A DNA stretch of 64,000 nucleotides from Clostridia bacterium (GTDB lineage: Bacteria; Bacillota_A; Clostridia; TANB77; CAG-508), in NCBI GenBank assembly GCA_022791475.1, contig JAAVZD010000013.1, positions 3,840 through 67,839 on the forward strand, given 5' to 3'. The notes under the pieces are model-generated. The model saw nothing but the letters and a program-made list of their open reading frames with translations, made no database searches and was not told the origin of the DNA. The translations under genes and the position numbers were made by a program. The first letter of the stretch is position 1. Each line of letters starts with the position of its first letter. Below are positions 9,416 to 17,330 of the stretch, in pieces.

Positions 9416-9997
9416 ATGAAAAAAACAATAAAATCACCAGAAAAAGTTGATACAACAATGGAACATTTGCAAGAAGAATTAAGCAGGCGGAAGCAATTTG
9501 AAGGTGAAATTCGGTCAAATAGTAAATATATCAATTGGGTTAGAAATTTTGTAAAAGATAATAGGTGTATAAATGATTTTGAAATCGTCTATAAAAAAGA
9601 TGAGTTAGATGAAGAAACATATGAAAATATTTGTAATATTAGTAACTTCTATTTTATAATAAGATCATATTTCAAAAAGTACAATATTTTACCAGTTGAA
9701 ATAAAAGATAGTTTTAAAATGCCTATATACAGAATATTTTATGAAGATTTTTATTTTGATATATATAAAGTTGACTATTCAGAAGGATATATATGCATAA
9801 GAAGGGCACAAAGTAAAGAAAAAGCTATTGATTATAAAGATATCATGGAAGATAAAGAACCTGAAGAATATAAGGAAAGACAGAAGTTCATAAAAGAATT
9901 TTATGAGCAAATAATGAAAAGTAAAGAAAAAGCAAAAGAATTAGATATTGATATGGAATATCTAAAAAAGATTGTTAAAGATGAATTTAAATTTTAA
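9416..9997 (+). CDS. Hypothetical soluble protein; only gene with in-frame CGG codons that is not interrupted
   Basis: This 193-residue, charged protein has no signal peptide or membrane segment. The N-terminal 40 residues look helical. The middle is rich in aromatic residues (YRIFYEDFYFDIYKVDY), and the C-terminus is a charged helix. I recognise no family. The ATG follows AGGAGGGT at good spacing. It uses CGG twice in frame (9488 and 9512), the only two such codons I found outside frame-switch sites. A +1 slip at the first would stop after 21 codons. It is therefore the main counter-example to, or a possible target of, the CGG frameshift idea. Confidence 0.7.
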   Translation: MKKTIKSPEKVDTTMEHLQEELSRRKQFEGEIRSNSKYINWVRNFVKDNRCINDFEIVYKKDELDEETYENICNISNFYFIIRSYFKKYNILPVEIKDSFKMPIYRIFYEDFYFDIYKVDYSEGYICIRRAQSKEKAIDYKDIMEDKEPEEYKERQKFIKEFYEQIMKSKEKAKELDIDMEYLKKIVKDEFKF

Positions 9998-10002
9998 TAA
10001 AA

Positions 10003-10037
10003 GGACAAAAAGGCAGTGAATACTGCTTTTTTGTTCT
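10003..10037. terminator. Terminator between convergent genes
   Basis: GGACAAAAAGGCAGT pairs with ACTGCTTTTTTGTTC around GAAT. It separates the plus-strand gene ending at 9997 from the minus-strand gene ending at 10051, and both strands have T runs. Confidence 0.8.
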
Positions 10038-10050
10038 CTTTAAATTAATA

Positions 10051-10761
10051 TTACTCATGCCAACCTTTTATTTCATTCCTTTTAATAACACCCATCAAAT
10101 TAGCTCTAACCATAGGAATATCTAAATTAAGTTTATAAAGCAAATCTTTCATATACTCTCTTTTAGAAACCCCATCCATAGGGCAATTTTTTTTCATTAC
10201 TTCTATGTTATTACGTTTAACAAATTTTTTAATTTCTTTTTCAGGAGTCATAATTAAAGGTCTTATAACAGTAATTTTTGACCTATCCATATATGTACTT
10301 GGGCCAAAAGTAGAAAAGCTACCTGTCAAAAATAAGTTCATTAAAAAAGTTTCTAAAACATCATCTTCATTATGACCTAAAGCTATTTTATTACAACCTT
10401 CTCTAATAGCAACTGAATTTAAAATACCCCTACGAATATTAGCGCATAATGAACAAGGTCTTTTTTCCTGTCTTATATCAAAAACAATTTCCTTAATATG
10501 ACTTTCTTCAATGATTAAAGGAACACCAATTTCATCACAAGTTTTTTGTAAAAAGTTTCTATTAAAAAATTCAAAACCAGGATCAACACTAAGTGCAACA
10601 ATCTCAAAATCTTTATCAAAATAAGTTTGAAGCATTTTTAAACCCATAAGCATAGTAATAGAATCTTTGCCACCAGATAGGCACACAGCTATTTTATCAC
10701 CATTTTCTATCATATTATAACTTCTAATAGTTTTTCTCATAAACCCCAATATCTTTTGCAT
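10051..10761 (-). CDS. TtcA-like tRNA 2-thiolation / PP-loop ATPase
   Basis: This 236-residue protein of the adenine nucleotide alpha-hydrolase (PP-loop) family carries SGGKDS at residues 29-34. C103-x2-C106 and C193 match the three cysteines that hold the iron-sulphur cluster in TtcA. TtcA adds sulphur to cytidine 32 of tRNA. The Cys pattern and length favour TtcA over TilS, but the exact base modified is inferred. The ATG at 10761 lies behind AAGGAG. It is alone on the minus strand. Confidence 0.82.
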   Translation of the reverse strand: MQKILGFMRKTIRSYNMIENGDKIAVCLSGGKDSITMLMGLKMLQTYFDKDFEIVALSVDPGFEFFNRNFLQKTCDEIGVPLIIEESHIKEIVFDIRQEKRPCSLCANIRRGILNSVAIREGCNKIALGHNEDDVLETFLMNLFLTGSFSTFGPSTYMDRSKITVIRPLIMTPEKEIKKFVKRNNIEVMKKNCPMDGVSKREYMKDLLYKLNLDIPMVRANLMGVIKRNEIKGWHE

Positions 10762-10824
10762 AAATAAAACTCCTTCTATAATAATTATAACTGTTATTTT
10801 TACAACTATAAAATATTCTTACAA

Positions 10825-10880
10825 TGTAGGGGCTTAATCGGTAAGGAATACCCGTAAGAATTTACCAAATTACGCCCATC
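10825..10880. repeat. Dispersed GTAGGGGC repeat, degraded copy
   Basis: It begins TGTAGGGGCTTAATCGG and ends TTACGCCCATC. The ends TAGGGGC and GCCCA are imperfect inverted repeats. Same family as 12581-12659 and 28189-28275. Confidence 0.55.
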
Positions 10881-10976
10881 TAATTTTAAATTAATCATAA
10901 ACTATTATATCACAAAAATAACAAAAATGAAATATTGCTTTTTCAAAAAAAATATAGTAAAATAAAATAGAAATAT

Positions 10977-11053
10977 GTTTCATTAGCTCAGTAGGATAGA
11001 GCAACAGCCTCCTAAGCTGTGGGTCGCCCGTTCGATTCGGGCATGGAACACCA
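10977..11053 (+). tRNA. tRNA-Arg (CCU anticodon)
   Basis: The cloverleaf has acceptor GTTTCAT/ATGGAAC, anticodon stem ACAGC/GCTGT around CTCCTAA, T arm GCCCG/CGGGC and an encoded CCA. The CCU anticodon reads AGG. It cannot read CGG, which matters for the frameshift pattern described in the findings. Confidence 0.95.
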
Positions 11054-11057
11054 AATG

Positions 11058-11088
11058 AAAAACATTATTTCAAGTAAATAATGTTTTT
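11058..11088 (+). terminator. Terminator after tRNA-Arg
   Basis: AAAAACATTATTT pairs with AAATAATGTTTTT around a short loop. Confidence 0.8.
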
Positions 11089-11121
11089 TATTTTATTATT
11101 AAAAAATAAATAGAGGTCAAT

Positions 11122-11577
11122 ATGGAAGAAAAATTTATGAAAGAAGCTCTAAAAGAAGCTAAAAAAGCATATAATAAATTAGAAGTACCAGTAGGAGCAG
11201 TAATAGTAAAAGATGGACAAATTATAGCAAGGGCACACAACTTGAAAGAAAGCAAGAAAGATACTACAAAACATGCAGAAATTTTAGCAATACAAAAAGC
11301 TAGTAAAAAATTAGATTCATGGAGACTATTAGACTGTGAAATGTATGTAACACTAGAACCATGTACTATGTGCGCAGGGGCAATAATTCAAGCAAGAGTT
11401 GGAAAACTGTATATAGGAACAATGGACTATAAAACAGGAGCATGTGGAAGTGTACTTAATGTTTTAGAAGACTATCCTTTTAATCATAAAGTAGAATATA
11501 AAACTGGAATTTTAAAAGAAGAATGTGAAAACGTTCTACAACAATTTTTTAAAGAATTAAGAAAAAAGAAAAAATAA
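11122..11577 (+). CDS. tadA: tRNA-specific adenosine deaminase TadA
   Basis: This 151-residue cytidine-deaminase-fold protein has the zinc and catalytic residues H51-A-E53 and C81-T-M-C84 (EPCTMCAGA). TadA converts A34 to inosine in tRNA-Arg(ACG), so one tRNA reads CGU, CGC and CGA. It does not read CGG, so a genome without tRNA-Arg(CCG) has no proper decoder for CGG. The ATG at 11122 follows a weak GAGGTC site. It lies between two tRNA genes. Confidence 0.93.
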   Translation: MEEKFMKEALKEAKKAYNKLEVPVGAVIVKDGQIIARAHNLKESKKDTTKHAEILAIQKASKKLDSWRLLDCEMYVTLEPCTMCAGAIIQARVGKLYIGTMDYKTGACGSVLNVLEDYPFNHKVEYKTGILKEECENVLQQFFKELRKKKK

Positions 11578-11585
11578 AAATGAAC

Positions 11586-11664
11586 TGTAGAGGTCGCAGC
11601 CTTAGGCGACCCGTACTTTGAAGGAATTAATTAAGTGAATAGTGAAGAACAAAAAGTGAATAGT
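11586..11664. repeat. Dispersed repeat copy with GTGAATAGTGAA tract
   Basis: TGTAGAGGTCGC, a 7-nt loop and GGCGACCC form a compact hairpin (11586-11613), followed by TTTGAAGGAATT and two copies of GTGAATAGT. The layout resembles the repeat at 278-368. Confidence 0.5.
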
Positions 11665-11682
11665 ACACGCCAAGCGTGATAT

Positions 11683-11774
11683 GGAGTGGTATCGAAGTGA
11701 TCATAACGAAGCTGTCTCGAAAACAGTTAGCCATGAAAAGTGGCACGTAGGTTCGAATCCCATTCACTCCGCCA
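11683..11774 (+). tRNA. tRNA-Ser (CGA anticodon)
   Basis: This 92-nt class II tRNA has acceptor GGAGTGG/TCACTCC, anticodon stem GCTGT/ACAGT around CTCGAAA, a long variable arm (TAGCCA to TGGCAC) and an encoded CCA at 11772-11774. The CGA anticodon reads UCG. Confidence 0.93.
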
Positions 11775-11800
11775 GAAAACAAAAGAAAGGAAAAACCTAA

Positions 11801-12544
11801 ATGGAAACAAAAATAAAAGATAAAATAAAAACAGCAATTGCCTTTATAATATTAGTAATATTAATATCTATAGCAATAATAGTTACATACAAATACAGCA
11901 TAGAAGGAGAAACAAATATGCCATTCAAACTTTCAAAAATAGTAATAGGAAGTATGGTAGTAAGTTCAGATAACCCAATAGTAAATGATGGTTTAGAAAA
12001 TGATATTATACAAAACAATGGAATATATTTTGAAATAAAGAAAAATGAAAAATATAAAAAAGATGCTGTAATAGATAGTGTTACAATAGATAATATAAAT
12101 ATAACTAAAACTCCACAAAAAGGTTATATAAAAACATTTATACCAAATACAACAGAAAATAAAAAATTTACATACTCAAATGACTTTATTTTAGAAGGTA
12201 ATAGATTAACATATAAAGGAGCAGCAAAAAGTGATACAACTACCCTTGAAATAAATAATCAAGGAGGAATAGTTGCAATTGCATTTGGAAATACAAAACT
12301 TGGAACATATACTTTAACAGCAGAAGACTTAGTAATAGATGGCACAATGTTAAATAATATGAACATAACAGATGAAGATATAAAATTTTCAGTTAATTTT
12401 GATATGATAATAAGTGCAGAAGATAAAAAATATAAAAGCAATATAACTCTTAATTTACCTAGCTCAGAAATTACAACAGAAGGTAAAGCAAGCTTAGAAA
12501 TAACAGATACTAGCAGATATGTATTTAAAAGAATGAGAGAATAA
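11801..12544 (+). CDS. Membrane-anchored protein of unknown function
   Basis: This 247-residue protein has one N-terminal membrane helix (about residues 10-30) and a beta-rich domain predicted outside the cell, marked by alternating hydrophobic/polar stretches and many Thr/Asn/Ile. It has no catalytic motif that I recognise. The ATG at 11801 follows GAAAGGAAAAA. It lies between tRNA-Ser and a dispersed repeat, with no obvious operon partner. It could be a surface or adhesion-type protein; this is inference only. Confidence 0.65.
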   Translation: METKIKDKIKTAIAFIILVILISIAIIVTYKYSIEGETNMPFKLSKIVIGSMVVSSDNPIVNDGLENDIIQNNGIYFEIKKNEKYKKDAVIDSVTIDNINITKTPQKGYIKTFIPNTTENKKFTYSNDFILEGNRLTYKGAAKSDTTTLEINNQGGIVAIAFGNTKLGTYTLTAEDLVIDGTMLNNMNITDEDIKFSVNFDMIISAEDKKYKSNITLNLPSSEITTEGKASLEITDTSRYVFKRMRE

Positions 12545-12580
12545 TGTTACAATTCACAGCTTTAAAATAATAATCATATT

Positions 12581-12659
12581 TGTAGGGGCGATTACACTGA
12601 CGCATAGCTTATCTGTAACTCACTAACGTTCGAATAGTTAAGAAATAATCGACTCTACA
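12581..12659. repeat. MITE-like dispersed element with terminal inverted repeats
   Basis: TGTAGGGGCGATTA at 12581-12594 is matched by TAATCGACTCTACA at 12646-12659, giving 14-bp imperfect terminal inverted repeats. The core at 12602-12642 (starting GCATAGCTTATCTGTAACT) is the reverse complement of the core in the element at 28189-28275. It has no coding capacity. Confidence 0.65.
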
Positions 12660-12728
12660 TTATAAAATATTTAAACTATAAATTATAACAGAACAACTAA
12701 ACTTTTTTAGCAATATAACAAAAAATAC

Positions 12729-12757
12729 TTGATAAAACTAAAAAAAGTATATATAAT
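12729..12757 (+). promoter_or_regulatory. Promoter of the SRP RNA
   Basis: TTGATA at 12729-12734, 17-bp spacer, TATAAT at 12752-12757. The predicted start is near 12764, where the RNA's closing stem begins. Confidence 0.8.
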
Positions 12758-12763
12758 AAAAAA

Positions 12764-12903
12764 GGTATAAGAAATTTGGTTTCTGTATGGAGGACATTCG
12801 ATGTAAGCCTATGAATCTTGTCAGGTCCGGAAGGAAGCAGCAATAAGTAGTTACTTATATGTGAAGGTCTTCCATAGAGGAACTAAGCACTTATACCTTT
12901 TTT
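12764..12903 (+). ncRNA. ffs: Signal recognition particle RNA (ffs), short type
   Basis: The conserved helix-8 tetraloop and asymmetric loop are present as GTCAGGTCCGGAAGGAAGCAG. The 5' GGTATAAG pairs with the 3' CTTATACC, which is followed directly by a T run acting as terminator. At about 134 nt it is longer than the E. coli 4.5S RNA, but too short for the full Alu-containing B. subtilis form. It sits directly upstream of dnaX, a common clostridial arrangement. Confidence 0.93.
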
Positions 12904-12904
12904 G

Positions 12905-12950
12905 AAATTAGAATTAATGATGAATAGTGAATAATGAATGATTAATAATT
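12905..12950. repeat. GAATAATGAA-type AT-rich repeat tract
   Basis: Near-repeats of ATGATGAATAGTGAATAATG. The same words appear at 14697-14722 (inverted) and 14759-14790. Confidence 0.4.
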
Positions 12951-12999
12951 ATTTATAAAGATTGCTATTTTAGTTTAAAAGATATAGGGGTGAGAATAG

Positions 13000-14682
13000 T
13001 TGAATTATACAGCATTATATAGAAGGTTTAGGCCAACTAATTTTGAAGAAATGGTAGGCCAAGAACATATTACAAGAACTCTTAAAAATCAAATAATGGC
13101 AGGAAGAGTAGGACACGCATATCTTTTTAATGGTGGTCGTGGAACGGGAAAAACTTCTTCAGCAAAAATTTTAGCAAGAGCTATAAACTGTTTAGACCCT
13201 AAAGAAGGAGAGCCATGTAATGAATGTGAAATATGTAAGGCAGCAATAAATGGAAGCCTTACAGACATAGTAGAAATGGATGCAGCTTCAAATAATAGTG
13301 TAGAAGATATTAGGCAAATAAGAGAAGAAGTAAATTTCTTACCAACAAAAGCAAAATATAGAATATATATAATAGATGAGGTACATATGTTATCTACAGG
13401 GGCATTCAATGCACTATTAAAAACACTTGAAGAGCCACCAGAACATGTAAAATTTATACTAGCTACAACAGAACCACAAAAACTTCCAGCAACAATACTT
13501 TCAAGGTGTCAAAGGTTTGACTTTAAACAAATATCAAATGAAGATATTATAAGAAGGTTAAAAATTGTTTGTAAAGAAATGAAAATAGAAATTTCAGAAG
13601 AAGCTTTAAAAACAATATCAATACTTGCAGAAGGTGGAATGAGAGATGCTTTATCAATATTAGAAAGGTGTTTGCAAGATGGGGAAACTAAAATAGATGA
13701 AGACAAAGTAAAAGACCTAGTTGGAATTCCTAAAATTACTTATATAAATAAAATAGTAAATAGCATAGCAAGTAAAGATGTAACAGAAGCATTAAATACA
13801 ATAGAAGAAGTAACAAATGATGGAAAAGATATACAAAATTTTTTGTGGGAAATAATAAAATATATTAAAGATATATTAGTATATAAATCTAGCAAAAAGT
13901 TAGACTTATATTCAGAATCAGAATTAAAAAATATTGAAGAACTTTCAAATAAATTTTCAAAAGAAGAATTACTAAAAATAATATATACATTGTCTAATTT
14001 AGAAAATGAAATAAAATATTCTTCACAAAGGTTAATATTATTTCAAGTAGGTATAATAAAATTATGTAGTGGAGAAATAGAAAAACAAAATAATACAAGT
14101 GTTGATAATAATGAATTAATAAACTTACAAAATAAAATTTCAAGTTTAGAAATGAAAATTGCAGGACTAGGAAATGAAGTTATTAACAAACCTGCAAATT
14201 ATGTGGAAAACATGAAAACAAAAACATCTGAAAGTATAAAAATATCTAAAACAGATGTAGGGGCAGGAGATTCAAGTTTACTTGGAAAAAAACAAGAACA
14301 AAAACCACAAATACAAACAACACCAGTGCAAAATATTAGTACAGGTGAAAAATTAGAAACATGGTCTAAAATAGTAAATGAATTAAAAGATGCAGGAAAA
14401 ATAATGTTATATACAAATTTAATAAATTCAATAGCTAGAAAAGAAAATGATTTAGTAATAACAATAGAATTTCCAAAAGGTTTAACACCATTTGGAAAAG
14501 CAGTATTAGAAAAAAGTGAAAATATATCAGAAATAGAAAGACGTATTTCTATAGAATTTGGTAAACCAATGAAAATAAAATATATAGATACAAAAGCTAA
14601 TAATACAGCACAAGTAACTAAGCAAAATCCAATAGAAAGTTTTGCGGAGGATAATGGAATACCCTTCAACGTAGTAGAATAA
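13000..14682 (+). CDS. dnaX: DNA polymerase III subunit gamma/tau
   Basis: This 560-residue clamp-loader ATPase has Walker A GGRGTGKT (45-52), a zinc module C64-x8-C73-x2-C76-x2-C79, Walker B with IIDEVHML (about 124-131) and the SRC sensor (LSRCQRFDF). The C-terminal third, about residues 370-560, is the tau-type extension that contacts the polymerase and helicase. The start is TTG at 13000, after AGGGGTGAG. The order dnaX-ybaB-recR is a classic recombination/replication cluster. Confidence 0.95.
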   Translation: MNYTALYRRFRPTNFEEMVGQEHITRTLKNQIMAGRVGHAYLFNGGRGTGKTSSAKILARAINCLDPKEGEPCNECEICKAAINGSLTDIVEMDAASNNSVEDIRQIREEVNFLPTKAKYRIYIIDEVHMLSTGAFNALLKTLEEPPEHVKFILATTEPQKLPATILSRCQRFDFKQISNEDIIRRLKIVCKEMKIEISEEALKTISILAEGGMRDALSILERCLQDGETKIDEDKVKDLVGIPKITYINKIVNSIASKDVTEALNTIEEVTNDGKDIQNFLWEIIKYIKDILVYKSSKKLDLYSESELKNIEELSNKFSKEELLKIIYTLSNLENEIKYSSQRLILFQVGIIKLCSGEIEKQNNTSVDNNELINLQNKISSLEMKIAGLGNEVINKPANYVENMKTKTSESIKISKTDVGAGDSSLLGKKQEQKPQIQTTPVQNISTGEKLETWSKIVNELKDAGKIMLYTNLINSIARKENDLVITIEFPKGLTPFGKAVLEKSENISEIERRISIEFGKPMKIKYIDTKANNTAQVTKQNPIESFAEDNGIPFNVVE

Positions 14683-14696
14683 AAACGATAAAATAA

Positions 14697-14790
14697 AACA
14701 TTATTCACTATTCATTAAATTAATGGGGTAGCGCTGTCCGCTCTTCCAAGAAATTGCCTAAATGAATAATGAATTATGAATAATATATAA
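14697..14790. repeat. Dispersed repeat remnant between dnaX and ybaB
   Basis: It contains TTATTCACTATTCATT, a short GC-rich block TGGGGTAGCGCTGTCCGCTC, the phrase CCAAGAAATTGC (also seen as CGAAGAAATTGC at 28269-28280), then AATGAATAATGAATTATGAA. It looks like another decayed copy of the repeat family. Confidence 0.45.
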
Positions 14791-14809
14791 GATAGAGAAA
14801 GGAATGAAT

Positions 14810-15158
14810 ATGATGTCAAAAAGAGGAGGATTCCCAGGAGGAATGGGAGGATTTGGTGGAATGAACATCAATCAATTAATGAAAGAAGCAAAAAAAATGC
14901 AAGCAGATATGGAAAAAAGTCAAGAGGAGTTAGTTTCAAAAGAGTTTGAAGCAACAAGTGGTGGCGGAGCAATACAAGTAAAAGTAACAGGAGCTAAAGA
15001 AGTAAAAGAAATAAAGATAAATAAAGATGTAGTTGACCCAGATGATGTAGAAATGTTAGAAGACCTAATACTAACATGTGTAAATGAAGCATTAAGAAAA
15101 GTAGACTCGGCTCAAGCACAAAGTTTAGGAAAATACAATATTCCCCGGAATAATGTAA
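14810..15158 (+). CDS. ybaB: YbaB/EbfC nucleoid-associated protein; needs a +1 shift at CGG (15146-15148)
   Basis: The Gly/Met-rich N-terminus followed by MNINQLMKEAKKMQADMEK and EATSGGGAIQVKVTG is the YbaB family core. Read straight, the frame runs through CGG at 15146 to 15304, adding a 52-residue tail unlike the family that also overlaps recR. Skipping the C of CGG gives CCC GGA ATA ATG TAA, so the protein ends KYNIPGIM. That is the usual kind of YbaB C-terminus (B. subtilis YaaK ends NMPGLF). The product is then about 115 residues, normal for the family. The start is ATG 14810 (or 14813), behind GAGAAAGG; ATG 14804 is too close. The protein dimerises and binds DNA. Confidence 0.82.
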
Positions 15159-15257
15159 TAAACCCAGCGCGACACATATTTTATCACGGAAGAAATGACC
15201 TTAGGAGAAGAGGTGTCCACGACAGTAACTTAAACAAGATAGAGAAGGAGCATAAAA

Positions 15258-15857
15258 ATGTCATACTATTCACCATCAATAGAAAAATTAATAGAAGCAT
15301 TTGAAAAACTGCCAAGCATAGGAAATAAAACAGCTGCAAGACTTGCATTTTATATGCTTGATAGGTCAGAAGAAGAAGTAAATGAATTTGTAACTTCAAT
15401 AATAAATGCTAAAAAGAACTTAAAATACTGTTCAAAATGCTATAATATATCAGATACAGACCCATGCATTATTTGCTCAAACTCAAAAAGAGATGAAAGC
15501 ATAATATGTGTAGTAGAAGATGTAAAAGATGTAGTAGCAATGGAAAGAACACACGAATTTAAAGGAATGTACCATGTACTTCATGGCTCAATATCTCCAA
15601 TGAATGGAATAGGTCCAGATGAAATAAAAATAAAAGAACTACTTTCAAGGCTAATGGATGGAAAAGTAAAAGAAGTAATACTTGCCACAAACCCACGTGT
15701 AGAAGGGGAAGCAACAGCAATGTATATTTCAAAACTAATAAAACCACTAGGAATAAAAGTAACTAGAATAGCCCACGGAATACCAGTAGGAGGAGATTTA
15801 GAATACACAGACGAAATAACATTAAGTAAAGCATTAGAGGGAAGAAGAGAATTATAA
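15258..15857 (+). CDS. recR: Recombination mediator RecR
   Basis: This 199-residue protein has an N-terminal HhH region ([12 protein letters not shown]), a C4 zinc finger C58-x2-C61-x8-C70-x2-C73, a Toprim domain (about 80-175) and the C-terminal signature [15 protein letters not shown]. RecR works with RecO/RecF at single-strand gaps. The ATG at 15258 follows GAAGGAG. It closes the dnaX-ybaB-recR cluster and ends at a terminator. Confidence 0.96.
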   Translation: MSYYSPSIEKLIEAFEKLPSIGNKTAARLAFYMLDRSEEEVNEFVTSIINAKKNLKYCSKCYNISDTDPCIICSNSKRDESIICVVEDVKDVVAMERTHEFKGMYHVLHGSISPMNGIGPDEIKIKELLSRLMDGKVKEVILATNPRVEGEATAMYISKLIKPLGIKVTRIAHGIPVGGDLEYTDEITLSKALEGRREL

Positions 15858-15874
15858 GATTATTAAAATTATGT

Positions 15875-15906
15875 AACATTTTACTATTTAATTAGTAGAA
15901 TGTTTT
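15875..15906 (+). terminator. Terminator after recR
   Basis: AACATTTTACTA pairs with TAGTAGAATGTTTT around TTTAAT. The sequence is strikingly like the terminator at 16420-16463. Confidence 0.75.
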
Positions 15907-15916
15907 CTATTATGTA

Positions 15917-15945
15917 TTGACAAGTTTATGTAAATAATGTATAAT
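15917..15945 (+). promoter_or_regulatory. Consensus sigma-A promoter
   Basis: TTGACA at 15917-15922, exact 17-bp spacer, TATAAT at 15940-15945. It drives the gene starting at 16001. Confidence 0.85.
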
Positions 15946-16000
15946 ATTAACATAACTGTAACTATTAATATTTCAGCCATGTATGGTAGAAAGGGAAAGT

Positions 16001-16381
16001 ATGAAGATTAAACAAACAACTAAGGTAGCTAATGTTTTTGTAGACCGTGGAGATGGTTACGTAGAAAAGTTTTACATTGATCAAGTTCAGTTTTATGAAC
16101 CGATAAAATTTGGACTGTTTCTTCAAGGAAGTGATAAAGTATATCCAACATATGATCAAATTCCAATAGTAATATTTGAAGGACGCGTAGTTAATGAAGA
16201 AACACAAAATTGTCAATTTGAAGTAATTGATGATCCTAAAAGGAGATGTATGAACTTAGGAGATTCTGAAGTAGAGAAAAAGGCAATAAAAAAAGCATTA
16301 GGAATTTTGAACTTAGATAAAGACATTGAGGATATAAGAAAAGAATATTATTGGAAAAAGAAAGATTTTCCGATAAACTAA
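16001..16381 (+). CDS. Hypothetical 126-residue protein with its own strong promoter
   Basis: A soluble, mixed alpha/beta protein (KIKQTTKVANVFVDRGDGYV near the start), with no membrane segment and no family I can name. I chose ATG 16001 because AAAGGGAAAGT precedes it; the in-frame ATG at 15983 lacks a ribosome site. A perfect promoter at 15917 and two nearly identical flanking hairpins make it an independent unit. This suggests either strong expression or a small inserted cassette. Confidence 0.7.
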   Translation: MKIKQTTKVANVFVDRGDGYVEKFYIDQVQFYEPIKFGLFLQGSDKVYPTYDQIPIVIFEGRVVNEETQNCQFEVIDDPKRRCMNLGDSEVEKKAIKKALGILNLDKDIEDIRKEYYWKKKDFPIN

Positions 16382-16414
16382 GGTTTACAATATAACTAAA
16401 TTGTAAATAAAAAA

Positions 16415-16468
16415 GTTATAAAAAAGAATGTTTTACTATAAAATTAGTAAAATGTTCTTTTTTCTTAT
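16415..16468 (+). terminator. Long terminator hairpin
   Basis: AAAAAAGAATGTTTTACTA pairs with TAGTAAAATGTTCTTTTTT around TAAAAT, nearly perfect over about 19 bp. The outer TTATA/TATAA bases extend it. It ends the 16001 gene. Confidence 0.85.
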
Positions 16469-16621
16469 AATGAAAAATAATTAAAAATGTAGAAATTTGA
16501 CGAACGATTTTGATTGGCAGAATTAAACACTCATGATAATGTTTATGTAAATTGATTTCTAGAAATTTTAGTCAAATAATTTATAAATCTAAAAAAATCA
16601 AAAAAATATAATTTAATATTG

Positions 16622-16649
16622 ATTATGATAACAAATATGTTATCATAAT
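16622..16649. promoter_or_regulatory. Palindromic operator in front of the toxin-antitoxin pair
   Basis: ATTATGATAAC, 6-nt spacer AAATAT, GTTATCATAAT: 11-bp perfect arms 25 bp before the toxin start. This is the expected place and form for an autoregulatory site of a HigBA/RelBE-type operon. Confidence 0.65.
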
Positions 16650-16673
16650 AATACAATATAGAAAGGACTTAAT

Positions 16674-17041
16674 TTGTATAAAGTAATATTATATAGAGAT
16701 AAAAATGGCCAGAGTGAAATAGAAGAATATATAAATGAATTAAAGAAGAATGAAAGTAAAGACTCACAATTAAAATTTAGCAAAATAATGGCTTATATAA
16801 GAAAATTACAAAATGAGGGAACTAGAATTGGAGAAAAATATGTAAAACATATTGAAGATGACATATGGAATTAAGACCATTAAGAGATAGAATACTTTTT
16901 GCATATTGGGAAAATGATAAATTTATATTATTAAGTATATTCATGAATCAAACAAGAAAAACACCGAGAAGAGAAATAGAAAGAGCAAAAAGAAATTTAA
17001 AAGAGTTTTTAAAGAGGAGGGATTATGATGAAGGATACTAG
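16674..17041 (+). pseudogene. HigB/RelE-like toxin (Gp49 family), frameshifted
   Basis: The TTG start at 16674 follows GAAAGGA. The frame reads through SEIEEYINEL to HIEDDIWN and stops at TAA 16872. The family motif IWELRPLRDRILFAYW continues in another frame from the GAA at 16865 and runs to 17041, so one G appears to be missing in TGG-GAA. Restored, the protein would be about 122 residues with the usual Gp49/RelE C-terminus (KTPRREIERAKRNL). RelE-type toxins cut mRNA on the ribosome. This break is not at CGG. It may be true inactivation or an assembly error. Confidence 0.75.
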
Positions 17042-17330
17042 ACCATATATTACATGGGAGGAAGTAGAAAAAAAGCTTAACATTACACCAGAACAAGAAG
17101 CTGAAATACAACTTCAAATGGACCTAATGGATGCAGTAATTGCAGCAAGAAATAGCAAAAAGCTAACACAAAGGGAGTTAGGAAAGAAAACAGGAATAAA
17201 ACAATCTGCTATTGCGAGAATAGAAAAATTATCAACTTCACCACAATTAAATACTTTAATAAGGCTATTATATCCATTAGGTTATACATTAAGGGTTGTA
17301 CCATTAGACGAAGTGAAAGATAATAATTAG
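17028..17330 (+). CDS. HigA-like XRE antitoxin
   Basis: This 100-residue protein has a helix-turn-helix around residues 45-85 (LTQRELGKKTGIKQSAIARIE) and an N-terminal region typical of antitoxins paired with Gp49-type toxins. ATG 17028 lies 6 nt after GAGGAGGG; ATG 17025 is also possible. It overlaps the restored toxin end, the usual coupling. It should bind the palindrome at 16622. Intact while the toxin is broken, so it may now be a lone repressor. Confidence 0.8.
   Translation: MKDTRPYITWEEVEKKLNITPEQEAEIQLQMDLMDAVIAARNSKKLTQRELGKKTGIKQSAIARIEKLSTSPQLNTLIRLLYPLGYTLRVVPLDEVKDNN

Noticed and set aside
15159..15304. 52-residue extension of YbaB in the zero frame overlapping recR
   Set aside because: The sequence does not resemble the YbaB family, while the +1 reading at CGG gives the expected ending. 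Treated as the unshifted product, not as a real domain.
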